This document shows, piece by piece, positions 49,801 through 57,507 of a stretch of 64,000 bases of DNA. The stretch is from Bacteroides sp. CAG:770 (GTDB lineage: Bacteria > Bacteroidota > Bacteroidia > Bacteroidales > UBA932): contig FR890672.1 in the NCBI GenBank assembly GCA_000435075.1, positions 1 to 64,000 of the forward strand, given 5' to 3'. Position numbers and translations under genes: made by a program. The notes under the pieces are model-generated. The model searched no databases. It saw nothing but the letters and a program-made list of their open reading frames with translations, and was not told the DNA's origin. Every line of letters starts with the position of its first letter. Positions within the stretch are counted from its first letter, which is position 1.

Positions 49801-49832
49801 AACGAGGGCAGCTTATGTAAGCCGTCCTCGTT
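49801..49832 (-). terminator. Terminator for the purA operon
   Basis: A near-perfect stem (AACGAGG 49801-49807 with CCTCGTT 49826-49832, extended inward by GCTTA/TAAGC with one mismatch) has a short loop. On the minus strand it is followed by TTCGTTTC. It lies 35 bp downstream of the purA stop. Confidence 0.82.
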
Positions 49833-49866
49833 CTATAGCCATGTGGCCGTCTGCATTGACCTGAAC

Positions 49867-51126
49867 CTACCTTTCGATAGTTGCCTCACGGTCTGGTCCG
49901 AGAGAAATGATCTTGATAGGAACTTTCAGGTAGTTCTCCATGAAACGGATGTACTCCTTGAAAGTCTCAGGAAGATCCTCTTCCTTGCGGCAGCCTGTCA
50001 GATCCTGATTCCATCCCTTGAACTCAGTATATACAGGTGTAATCTCGCACTCGGTATCGAATGGGAACTGATTAGTCTCCTTACCGTCAATGATATAAGA
50101 TGTGCAGACCTTGATGGTCTCGAAAGAATCGAGGCAGTCGGACTTCATCATGATGAGGTCGGTAACGCCGTCGATCATCACAGTATATTTCAATGCTACG
50201 AGGTCGAGCCAGCCGCATCTGCGTGGACGACCTGTCACGGCTCCGAACTCATGACCGATCTTGCGGATCTTCTCACCTGTCTCATCGAAAAGTTCGGTAG
50301 GGAACGGACCGCTGCCGACACGGGTACAATAGGCCTTGAAAATGCCATATACGTGGCCGACTCTTGAAGGAGCTACGCCCAGACCTGTGCAGACGCCTCC
50401 GATGGTTGTAGAAGAAGAAGTGACGTATGGATAAGAGCCATAGTCAATGTCAAGCAAAGAACCCTGGGCTCCCTCGGCCAGCATTGACTTTTCATCAAGC
50501 CAGTTGTTTACAAAATACTCGCAGTCTATGAGTTTGAATCCTCTGAGGAATTCGATTGCGCTCATCCACTCTGCCTCATCCTTGTCAGGGTCACACTCAA
50601 AATTGAGGTCCTTGAGAAGCTGGAGATGTCTGTTCTTGAGTTTTTCGAATCTCTCATGGAAATCAGGTGCGAGGATATCTCCCACGCGGAGACCATGACG
50701 GGAAATCTTGTCAGTGTATGTAGGTCCGATACCTTTCAGGGTAGAACCGATTTTGCTCTTGCCTGCGGCAGCCTCATAAGCAGCGTCAAGAAGCCTGTGA
50801 GTAGGCAGGATAAGATGAGCTTTCTTGGAAATGCAGACTTTCTCTTTCGGTTCGATGTGCATCTTGCTGATGTTTCCGCACTCTTCTCTGAAAGTGATAG
50901 GATCGAGAACCACTCCGCTACCGATGATGTTGGTGGAGCCGTCTCTGAAAATTCCTGACGGAATGCTTCTTACCACGAAATTGTGTCCGTCGAAATGGAG
51001 TGAATGACCTGCATTCGGACCACCCTGGAATCTGGCGACTGCAGGATATCTTCCGGCAAGTACGTCCACGATTTTACCTTTGCCTTCGTCTCCCCACTGA
51101 AGGCCAAGAACTACGTCAAGTTTCAT
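49867..51126 (-). CDS. purA: Adenylosuccinate synthetase
   Basis: 419 residues, full length. It joins IMP and aspartate with GTP in AMP synthesis. Start motif LGLQWGDEGKGKIVD (P-loop and catalytic Asp), FQGGPNAGHSL (catalytic His), IGSTLKGIGPTY, EGAQGSLLDIDYGSYPYVTSS and TGRPRRCGWLDLVALKY are all present. It is the last gene of a minus-strand run that starts with lysS; the gap to ssb is 70 bp. Confidence 0.98.
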   Translation of the reverse strand: MKLDVVLGLQWGDEGKGKIVDVLAGRYPAVARFQGGPNAGHSLHFDGHNFVVRSIPSGIFRDGSTNIIGSGVVLDPITFREECGNISKMHIEPKEKVCISKKAHLILPTHRLLDAAYEAAAGKSKIGSTLKGIGPTYTDKISRHGLRVGDILAPDFHERFEKLKNRHLQLLKDLNFECDPDKDEAEWMSAIEFLRGFKLIDCEYFVNNWLDEKSMLAEGAQGSLLDIDYGSYPYVTSSSTTIGGVCTGLGVAPSRVGHVYGIFKAYCTRVGSGPFPTELFDETGEKIRKIGHEFGAVTGRPRRCGWLDLVALKYTVMIDGVTDLIMMKSDCLDSFETIKVCTSYIIDGKETNQFPFDTECEITPVYTEFKGWNQDLTGCRKEEDLPETFKEYIRFMENYLKVPIKIISLGPDREATIER

Positions 51127-51196
51127 ATTGTAAAAATGTTTGTTTCCTGTTGAAATTTAAAGATGCCTGTCCGCAGAGGAACAGATCAATGCCGGA

Positions 51197-51748
51197 CTAG
51201 AACGGCAAGTCATCTCCCGGGCCATCGTTTCCAGGAAGATCAGGAGTCTGAGGCTGGGTCGGCATGGCAGTCTGCGGCTGCGCGGTGTAAACTGGCTGCG
51301 CCTGGCTCTGGAATCCTGCAGGAGCCTGATATGCAGGCTGCTGATATCCCTGTGGCTGTGCAGGCTGAGCAGCCTGCTGGTTGGCCGGATTGTCAGACTT
51401 GCGTCCAAGCAACTGGATGGCATTGGCAATGATCTCAGTCCTGTACTGTTTTGCCCCTGCCTGGTCAGTCCATGACCTGGTCCTTATCTGGCCCTCCACA
51501 TAAATCTGTGACCCCTTTCTGATGTACTTCTCCGCAAGGTCGGCCAAGCCTCTCCATGCTACGATATTGTGCCATTCAGTGTTTTCACGGACCTCGTTGT
51601 TGCGGTCTCTGAACCGTTCAGTTGTGGCGAGCGTGAACTGTGCTACTTTAGGATTTGTGCCCGGCTGTGCGGACGGATTGTTCTCAAGGTAACGGACTTC
51701 CGGATCTTTTCCCACGTTACCGATCAGCATTACTTTATTCAATGACAT
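51197..51748 (-). CDS. ssb: Single-stranded DNA-binding protein
   Basis: 183 residues. The OB-fold domain (about 1-110) has NKVMLIGNVGKDPEVRY, TEWHNIVAWRGLADLAEKYI and GSQIYVEGQIRTRSW. A Gln/Pro/Ala-rich disordered linker (about 120-170) leads to the acidic tip GPGDDLPF, the docking peptide for replication and repair proteins, in the Bacteroidetes DDLPF form. A spacer of 92 bp separates it from aroE upstream, so it may have its own promoter, though I see no good consensus. Confidence 0.97.
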   Translation of the reverse strand: MSLNKVMLIGNVGKDPEVRYLENNPSAQPGTNPKVAQFTLATTERFRDRNNEVRENTEWHNIVAWRGLADLAEKYIRKGSQIYVEGQIRTRSWTDQAGAKQYRTEIIANAIQLLGRKSDNPANQQAAQPAQPQGYQQPAYQAPAGFQSQAQPVYTAQPQTAMPTQPQTPDLPGNDGPGDDLPF

Positions 51749-51840
51749 TGTAAATATTGTTTTAACAACGCAAGTTAGTAATTTTTATTGATATTATTCA
51801 GAATCTGTTTTGAAATGTTAGGACTGCCGACTCGTGAGAT

Positions 51841-52758
51841 TTAGACAATCTGCGAATCTGCAATCACCTGCTCCATTGCATTGAGGTCGGGAATCCTGCC
51901 CGTAAGACTCAGGTATCCCGTAAGTGCCTGATAAAGAAGCCACTTTGTTCCGGGAATATATTGCGCCCCACCGGCATTGATCTTATCGGTTACGAGTCCG
52001 CAGAATGATGGATTCCTGTAGTTCGCCTCAAGGATGACTTTTCCTGGGCGCGGCCACTGGTATCTGTCCTCGCCCTCGAAATCTTCAGCCGTAAGCATCC
52101 CGATTTCATCGAGTTTCACAGGTAGGGTATAGATTACAAGGTCGCACTCCCTGACTGCTGCCCTGAAGTCAGCCATCTGGTCACATATGAAATTGTACTC
52201 AGGCATCTCATCTGCGATTATCTGAGCCTTCTCCGGAGTCCTGTTCATAAGTGCAGTATCGAAACCGAGCTCGGCCGCAGCCACAGCCGCAGCCCGGCCT
52301 GCCCCGCCGCAACCGACGACCAAAGCCTGCGGCTTGCGTGAGAAGAGCATTGTCAATGCCTGTCTGAGGTACAGATGGACCTTCTTGTGCATGGCTTCTC
52401 CGTATTTTGCTGCGAACTGTCTTACCAGTCCCGGCATATATGCCTCTGCAATGCTCAGGATGATGCCTGTGAAGTCGGAATTGTCAGCAAGAATACCATC
52501 CCCAGTCTTCACGAGAATGTTTGCCGCTCCGATTTTGCTGCAATATGAGGTATAGATGTCTGCACGTCTGAAAGCATCCTCCTTGAAAGGTGCAGTAACA
52601 TTGATGCCTTTATATCTCTCCTCGAAGGTCTTGAATGAGTTTCCGAAGGATGCGCCCTCTATCAGGTCATAGTTGTACTTTCCGCCGAATCCGGCATTGA
52701 AAAGGGCAGGGGAGAGTGATTTGGCGATAGGATCGCCTATCAATCCGTAATTATTCAT
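51841..52758 (-). CDS. aroE: Shikimate dehydrogenase, diverged with internal insert
   Basis: 305 residues, about 30-40 more than usual. It reduces 3-dehydroshikimate with NADPH in aromatic amino-acid synthesis. YGLIGDPIAKSLSP (shikimate site), GINVTAPFKED (catalytic Lys) and DNSDFTGI (counterpart of NTDxxG) are present, then the NADP domain with VVGCGGAGRAAAVAAAELG and NRTPEKA. The extra segment lies at about 112-148 (YMPGLVRQFAAKYGEAMHKK and following residues) between the two domains, predicted helical. The ILEANYRNPSF and GTKWLLYQALTGYLSLTGR blocks end the protein. Other Bacteroidetes AroE proteins are shorter in my memory. aroK lies 4 kb away in the same orientation. Confidence 0.85.
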   Translation of the reverse strand: MNNYGLIGDPIAKSLSPALFNAGFGGKYNYDLIEGASFGNSFKTFEERYKGINVTAPFKEDAFRRADIYTSYCSKIGAANILVKTGDGILADNSDFTGIILSIAEAYMPGLVRQFAAKYGEAMHKKVHLYLRQALTMLFSRKPQALVVGCGGAGRAAAVAAAELGFDTALMNRTPEKAQIIADEMPEYNFICDQMADFRAAVRECDLVIYTLPVKLDEIGMLTAEDFEGEDRYQWPRPGKVILEANYRNPSFCGLVTDKINAGGAQYIPGTKWLLYQALTGYLSLTGRIPDLNAMEQVIADSQIV

Positions 52759-52787
52759 TGACTTGTACTTTTGGCGTGGATGTGCGG

Positions 52788-53600
52788 TTACTTCTTGCTG
52801 CTGTGTCTCTGTCTTACTGCTTCGAACATGAGAATTGCCGAAGAGACCGACACGTTCAGAGAGTCCATCTGTCCCAGCATCGGAATCTTCACATGAGCAT
52901 CAGCGTGCATTCTCCAGAATGTTGACAGTCCGTCGTGTTCTGTGCCCATGACCAGTGCGGTTCCGCATGTCATGTCTGTATCATAGTACCATGAAGAGTC
53001 CTGGAGTTGTGCCGTGTAAATCTTTATATTGTTGTCATTCAGCCATTTCAGAGTCTCTCCTGAAGTTGCTGCCACGACTTGTCTCGTGAATACGGCTCCA
53101 AGACTGGCACGGATGAGATTGGGATTGAACAAATCCGTGAGCGGGTCGCAGATTATCACGGCATCCGCATCAGCAGCGTCGGCTGTCCTCAGTACAGCGC
53201 CAAGATTGCCCGGCTTTTCCACTGATTCGAGCACAACTACAAGAGGATTTTCGCGAAGTTTCACATCTTCCAGAGACTTTTCCTCCATTTCTATTTCTGC
53301 GATAATGCCCTCAGTACCACTGCGATACGCTATTTTCTCATAGACATTCTGCGGAACTTCGTAACATGAGCATTGACCGTCGCACAATTCGGCGATTTCA
53401 TTGAAATCCTTGTCCGAGATGATATCCTTGCATATGAAAAGAGCCTTGGCCCTGTAGCCGGCCTCGATGCAATGCTTGATTTCCAGTCTGCCTTCCACTA
53501 TAAAAAGAGCGTTCTCGCGCCTGGTACGGGATTTCTCCCCAAGCGCGAGAAGCATCTTGATTTTAGGATTTTGAGCAGATGTTATTGACTCTGTTCTCAT
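52788..53600 (-). CDS. SPOUT (TrmH/SpoU family) RNA 2'-O-methyltransferase
   Basis: 270 residues. An N-terminal substrate-binding domain (about 1-100; SAQNPKIKMLLALGEKSRTRR, LFIVEGRLEIKHCIEAGYR) precedes the SPOUT domain (about 115-265) with all three motifs: ESVEKPGNLGAVLRTADAADA, ALVMGTEHDGLS and IPMLGQMDSLNVSVSSAILMFE. It uses S-adenosylmethionine to methylate ribose in rRNA or tRNA. RlmB- or TsnR-like assignment is not decidable by eye. Its ATG overlaps the lysS stop (TAATG), so translation is coupled. Confidence 0.9.
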   Translation of the reverse strand: MRTESITSAQNPKIKMLLALGEKSRTRRENALFIVEGRLEIKHCIEAGYRAKALFICKDIISDKDFNEIAELCDGQCSCYEVPQNVYEKIAYRSGTEGIIAEIEMEEKSLEDVKLRENPLVVVLESVEKPGNLGAVLRTADAADADAVIICDPLTDLFNPNLIRASLGAVFTRQVVAATSGETLKWLNDNNIKIYTAQLQDSSWYYDTDMTCGTALVMGTEHDGLSTFWRMHADAHVKIPMLGQMDSLNVSVSSAILMFEAVRQRHSSKK

Positions 53601-55144
53601 TATTGTTCGTCTTTTTCCTCAGTCGGCTTTGACATCTTTTCCGGACGCATCTGCGGGAAGAAGAGCACATCCTGGATGGTGTTGTTGCCGGTCATGAGCA
53701 TTGTAAGTCTGTCAATGCCCATTCCGAGTCCTGATGTAGGAGGCATACCGTACTCGAGTGCGCGGAGGAAGTCGTAGTCGATGAACATCGCCTCGTCGTC
53801 TCCGTTGCTCTTGAGCCTGGCCTGCTCCTCGAAACGCTCTCTCTGGTCGATAGGGTCATTGAGCTCTGAATATGCGTTTGCCAATTCATGACCGCATACG
53901 AACAACTCGAAACGTTCTGTAAGAGTAGGGTCGTTTCTGTGTCTCTTTGTAAGTGGGGACATCTCTACAGGATAGTCGGTTACGAATGTAGGCTGTACAA
54001 AGTGCTTCTCGCAGTATTCTCCGAAGATGGCGTCGATAAGCTTGCCCACACCCATTGAAGGCTCGATTTCTACATGAAGTTTCTTGCAGGTCTCGCGGAG
54101 CTGGTCCACATCCATGCCCTTCACGTCAATGCCGGTGTATTCCTTGATGGCATCGAGGATGCCGATTTTCTTGTAAGGAGCCTTGAAGTCGATTTCCACA
54201 CCCTCGTTCATCACGGTGGTCTTTCCGTAGAGGTTCATGGCAATCTTCTCAAGCAGATTCTCGATGAATTCCATCATCCAGATATAGTCCTTGTAAGCCA
54301 CATAGATTTCCATGCAGGTGAACTCAGGGTTGTGGGTCTTGTCCATTCCTTCATTACGGAAATCCTTTGCGAATTCATATACTCCGTCATATCCGCCCAC
54401 GATAAGTCTCTTGAGGTAGAGTTCATTCGCAATACGCAGATACAGAGGAATATCCAATGCATTATGATGTGTGATGAAAGGTCTTGCGGTAGCGCCTCCC
54501 GGAATTGACTGGAGAATAGGTGTTTCGACCTCGAGGCAGCCTGCGTTGTTGAAATACTCACGCATCGTGGCGATGATCTTCGCTCTCTTGATGAAGGTAT
54601 CCTTCACCTGAGGGTTTACGATGAGATCGACATAGCGCTGCCTGTATCTGAGCTCAGGATCAGTGAATGCGTCGTGAACTTTTCCGTCAGCTTCCTTCAC
54701 TATAGGAAGAACCTTGAGGGACTTGCTGAGGAGTGTGAGCTCTTTGGCGTGAACTGTAAGCTGGCCTGTCTGGGTATGGAATGCAAAACCCTTGATGCCC
54801 ACCACGTCACCGATATCCAGAAGTTTTTTGAATACGGTGTTGTACATGGTCTTGTCTTCGCCAGGACAGATTTCGTCTCGTTTCACATAGACCTGGATAC
54901 GTCCTGTGGAATCCTGGAGTTCCATGAAAGAAGCCGCTCCCATGATTCTTCTGGACATGATTCTTCCTGCGATGCATACGTCCTGGAAATTTCCCTTCTC
55001 AGGATCGTATTCTGTCTCTATTTGTTTAGATGTTGCGTTTACCGGATATAAAGGTGCCGGATATGGTTCGATTCCAAGTTCTCTGAGCTTGTCGAGGGAC
55101 TGTCTTCTAATGAGTTCCTGCTCGCTCAATTCCAAATTTGCCAT
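53600..55144 (-). CDS. lysS: Lysyl-tRNA synthetase, class II
   Basis: 514 residues, full length. The OB anticodon-binding domain (about 50-160: [18 protein letters not shown]) is followed by the class II core with motif 2 [20 protein letters not shown] and motif 3 [15 protein letters not shown]. It charges tRNA-Lys. The C-terminus is short ([12 protein letters not shown]). The start is 92 bp from the divergent recJ start, with promoter-like elements for both in the gap. Confidence 0.98.
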   Translation of the reverse strand: MANLELSEQELIRRQSLDKLRELGIEPYPAPLYPVNATSKQIETEYDPEKGNFQDVCIAGRIMSRRIMGAASFMELQDSTGRIQVYVKRDEICPGEDKTMYNTVFKKLLDIGDVVGIKGFAFHTQTGQLTVHAKELTLLSKSLKVLPIVKEADGKVHDAFTDPELRYRQRYVDLIVNPQVKDTFIKRAKIIATMREYFNNAGCLEVETPILQSIPGGATARPFITHHNALDIPLYLRIANELYLKRLIVGGYDGVYEFAKDFRNEGMDKTHNPEFTCMEIYVAYKDYIWMMEFIENLLEKIAMNLYGKTTVMNEGVEIDFKAPYKKIGILDAIKEYTGIDVKGMDVDQLRETCKKLHVEIEPSMGVGKLIDAIFGEYCEKHFVQPTFVTDYPVEMSPLTKRHRNDPTLTERFELFVCGHELANAYSELNDPIDQRERFEEQARLKSNGDDEAMFIDYDFLRALEYGMPPTSGLGMGIDRLTMLMTGNNTIQDVLFFPQMRPEKMSKPTEEKDEQ

Positions 55145-55181
55145 ATTATTGTATCTCTTATAGTTTTCCTAAAGCTATCTA

Positions 55182-55189
55182 CAAAAGTA
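55182..55189 (-). promoter_or_regulatory. -7 element for lysS
   Basis: On the minus strand TACTTTTG, a perfect TAnnTTTG, is placed to start transcription near 55175, about 30 nt before the lysS ATG. The -33 position holds TTCA (19-bp spacer). Confidence 0.6.
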
Positions 55190-55222
55190 ACATATTTAAT
55201 TCGAAATTTGAAATAAATAAGG

Positions 55223-55230
55223 TATCTTTG
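55223..55230 (+). promoter_or_regulatory. -7 element for recJ, almost touching the start codon
   Basis: TATCTTTG, a perfect TAnnTTTG, ends only 6 bp before the recJ ATG at 55237. The predicted transcript would start at or within a few bases of the ATG, making it leaderless. The -33 position is poor (ATTCG, about 19 bp upstream). Confidence 0.55.
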
Positions 55231-55236
55231 TATATT

Positions 55237-56970
55237 ATGGACAAAGAAAGAGAATGGAGATTAAGAGAACCGGCGGATCCGGACAATGTTGCACAGCTCG
55301 CGGCAGAGCTGGGCGTTGACCCTGTCCTTGCCACTCTTCTCATAAACAGAGGTGTGAAAACATTCGAAGAGGCGAGGTCTTTTTTCAGACCTTCGCTGTC
55401 TGCGCTCCACGACCCTTTCCTGATGAAAGACATGGACAAGGCGGTGGCCCGTCTGGAAAAGGCCATCTCAAGTTCCGAAAAGATCCTTGTCTATGGAGAC
55501 TATGATGTCGATGGCACGACTGCCGTGGCATTGGTCTATTCCTTTATCCATAAGCTGAATCCGCTTGCCGATTTCTATATCCCTGACCGTTACGACGAAG
55601 GATACGGCGTGTCCAGGAAGGGCATCGACTGGGCTGCTGAGAACGGTTTCAGCCTCATAATCACACTGGACTGCGGAATCAAAGCCATTGACAAAGTCGA
55701 ATATGCCGCGGGCAAAGGCATTGACATAATCATTTGTGACCATCATCTTCCGGAAGACGAAATTCCGGCGGCTGCGGCTGTGCTTGATCCGAAGAGGGAG
55801 GATTGCAACTATCCTTTCGACGACTTGTCGGGTTGCGGTGTCGGCTTCAAGCTTGTGCAGGCCTACTCCCAGACTCATGGCATTGACTTCGAAAATCTGT
55901 TGCCGCTTCTGGACCTTCTGGTCGTCAGCATCGCGTCGGACCTCGTGACCATTGTGGGGGAGAACAGGGTGCTTGCGCATTTCGGTCTAAAGAGGCTGAA
56001 CGAGCAGCCTCGCGTAGGTCTGCAGGCCATGATTGACCTCGCGAACCTCGAGCCGGGCCACATCACCATCGACGACATCGTCTTCAAAATAGGCCCTAGG
56101 ATCAATGCTGCCGGGCGTATGGAGTCAGGCCGTCTCGCGGTGGAACTTCTGACCGCGGAGGACGCCCATACCGCGATGAGCATCGGAGGCAAGATCAATG
56201 ACAATAATAATGAGCGCAAGAGCATTGACCGTGAAATTACCCGTGAGGCTCTGGAAATGGTGCAGAACGGTACATGCTGCTCTTCGCAGAATGCCGTAAT
56301 CGTCTATGGCAAAGACTGGAACAAAGGTGTCGTAGGAATCGTTGCGTCCCGACTTGTGGAGGCTTTCTATAAACCGACTTTCGTGCTTACCAGGTCAAAC
56401 GGTTTCGTTACCGGTTCTGCCCGCAGTGTGCGCGGATTTGACCTGTATGATGCCATCAGCAGTTGTGCGGACCTTCTGGAGAACTTCGGCGGCCATATTT
56501 ATGCTGCGGGATTGACGATGAAAGAAGAGAATCTTCCGGAATTCACAGCCCGCATTGACAAGTACGTCAGTTCACACATCACGACTGAGATGGCTACGCC
56601 AGTGGTTGAGGTAGATTCTGAAATCAATTTTGCCCAGATAACTCCTAAATTTTTCCGAATCCTGAAGCAGTTCCAGCCGTTCGGTCCTGGTAACAGCTCC
56701 CCTGTTTTCCTGACCAAGAATGTCTATGACGACGGAAACGGCAGAAAGGTGGGCCCCGGAGGACAGCATCTGAAACTTGAACTCATACAGGAATCTCAGC
56801 CGTACCATCAAGTTTCTGCCATTGCTTTCAATATGGCGGCATATTTCGAGCATATCAGAAACGGCAATCCCGTGGATGTCTGCTACAGCATTGTCGAGAA
56901 TTATTATCGCGGGAATTCCACGCTCCAGCTCCGCATAAAGGACATGCGCGAGAGGGAGGACATCATCTAG
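55237..56970 (+). CDS. recJ: Single-stranded-DNA-specific exonuclease RecJ
   Basis: 577 residues from the ATG at 55237 (MDKEREWRLREP); the open frame extends 33 codons back but the added part is AT-rich and unlike RecJ. It degrades single-stranded DNA 5' to 3' in recombination and repair. DHH-domain motifs: VYGDYDVDGTTAVALVY, TLDCGIKA, CDHHLPEDEIPAAAAVLDP and INAAGRMESGRLAVELL. The DHHA1 motif is GGHIYAAGLTM (about 430-440), followed by a C-terminal OB domain. Its 3' end overlaps the 3' end of aroK by 8 bp on the opposite strand. Confidence 0.96.
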   Translation: MDKEREWRLREPADPDNVAQLAAELGVDPVLATLLINRGVKTFEEARSFFRPSLSALHDPFLMKDMDKAVARLEKAISSSEKILVYGDYDVDGTTAVALVYSFIHKLNPLADFYIPDRYDEGYGVSRKGIDWAAENGFSLIITLDCGIKAIDKVEYAAGKGIDIIICDHHLPEDEIPAAAAVLDPKREDCNYPFDDLSGCGVGFKLVQAYSQTHGIDFENLLPLLDLLVVSIASDLVTIVGENRVLAHFGLKRLNEQPRVGLQAMIDLANLEPGHITIDDIVFKIGPRINAAGRMESGRLAVELLTAEDAHTAMSIGGKINDNNNERKSIDREITREALEMVQNGTCCSSQNAVIVYGKDWNKGVVGIVASRLVEAFYKPTFVLTRSNGFVTGSARSVRGFDLYDAISSCADLLENFGGHIYAAGLTMKEENLPEFTARIDKYVSSHITTEMATPVVEVDSEINFAQITPKFFRILKQFQPFGPGNSSPVFLTKNVYDDGNGRKVGPGGQHLKLELIQESQPYHQVSAIAFNMAAYFEHIRNGNPVDVCYSIVENYYRGNSTLQLRIKDMREREDII

Positions 56971-57496
56971 CCGCTCTGGTCTCCGCTATTATTTCTGAAG
57001 CAACGTCCGGATATTCCTTATTGTCAATGTCAATGATTATTTGCGCTGTCCTTTCATAGAGTGCGGCGCGGACTGCCATCAGTTCCTCTATCCTCCTACG
57101 CAGCGTCTCCTTGTCAGGCCTGTCACCGAGTATCGGTCTGTCGCCGGGCCAGCACCATAGATTATATACTAGGGTGTCCGTTCCTGCTTTCAGATATACG
57201 CAAGTGGTTCTGTTTCTGAGGATTCCGGCTGCTTCCGGAGTCGTGACAAGACCGCCGCCAGGCGACAGGACAAGATTTCCGTCCCCATTTTCATCCAGGA
57301 CTTTTGTCAATGACAGTGTCTCGATTTCTCTGAAGCGCTTCTCTCCCTCCTCTGTAAAAATTCTTCTGACGCTGCGCTGCTGCGAAGCCTCAATCCAACT
57401 GTCCAGGTCAATGACATTGTATCCGAGCTGTTTGCCCAGTTCCTTTCCGATGCAGCTTTTGCCGCATCCCATGAACCCTATCAATGAAATGACCAT
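56963..57496 (-). CDS. aroK: Shikimate kinase
   Basis: 177 residues. It phosphorylates shikimate in the chorismate pathway. Walker A is GFMGCGKSCIGKELG (about 7-21); the shikimate-binding Asp lies in IDLDSWIE (about 31-38); the loop FTEEGEKRFREIE with Arg and LSPGGGLVTTP are the substrate motifs. It is convergent with recJ (8-bp overlap of stop regions) and lies 11 bp after parC. Together with aroE it gives two shikimate-pathway genes within 6 kb, in separate transcripts. Confidence 0.96.
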   Translation of the reverse strand: MVISLIGFMGCGKSCIGKELGKQLGYNVIDLDSWIEASQQRSVRRIFTEEGEKRFREIETLSLTKVLDENGDGNLVLSPGGGLVTTPEAAGILRNRTTCVYLKAGTDTLVYNLWCWPGDRPILGDRPDKETLRRRIEELMAVRAALYERTAQIIIDIDNKEYPDVASEIIAETRAAR

Positions 57497-57507
57497 CGGG
57501 ACAGTGT

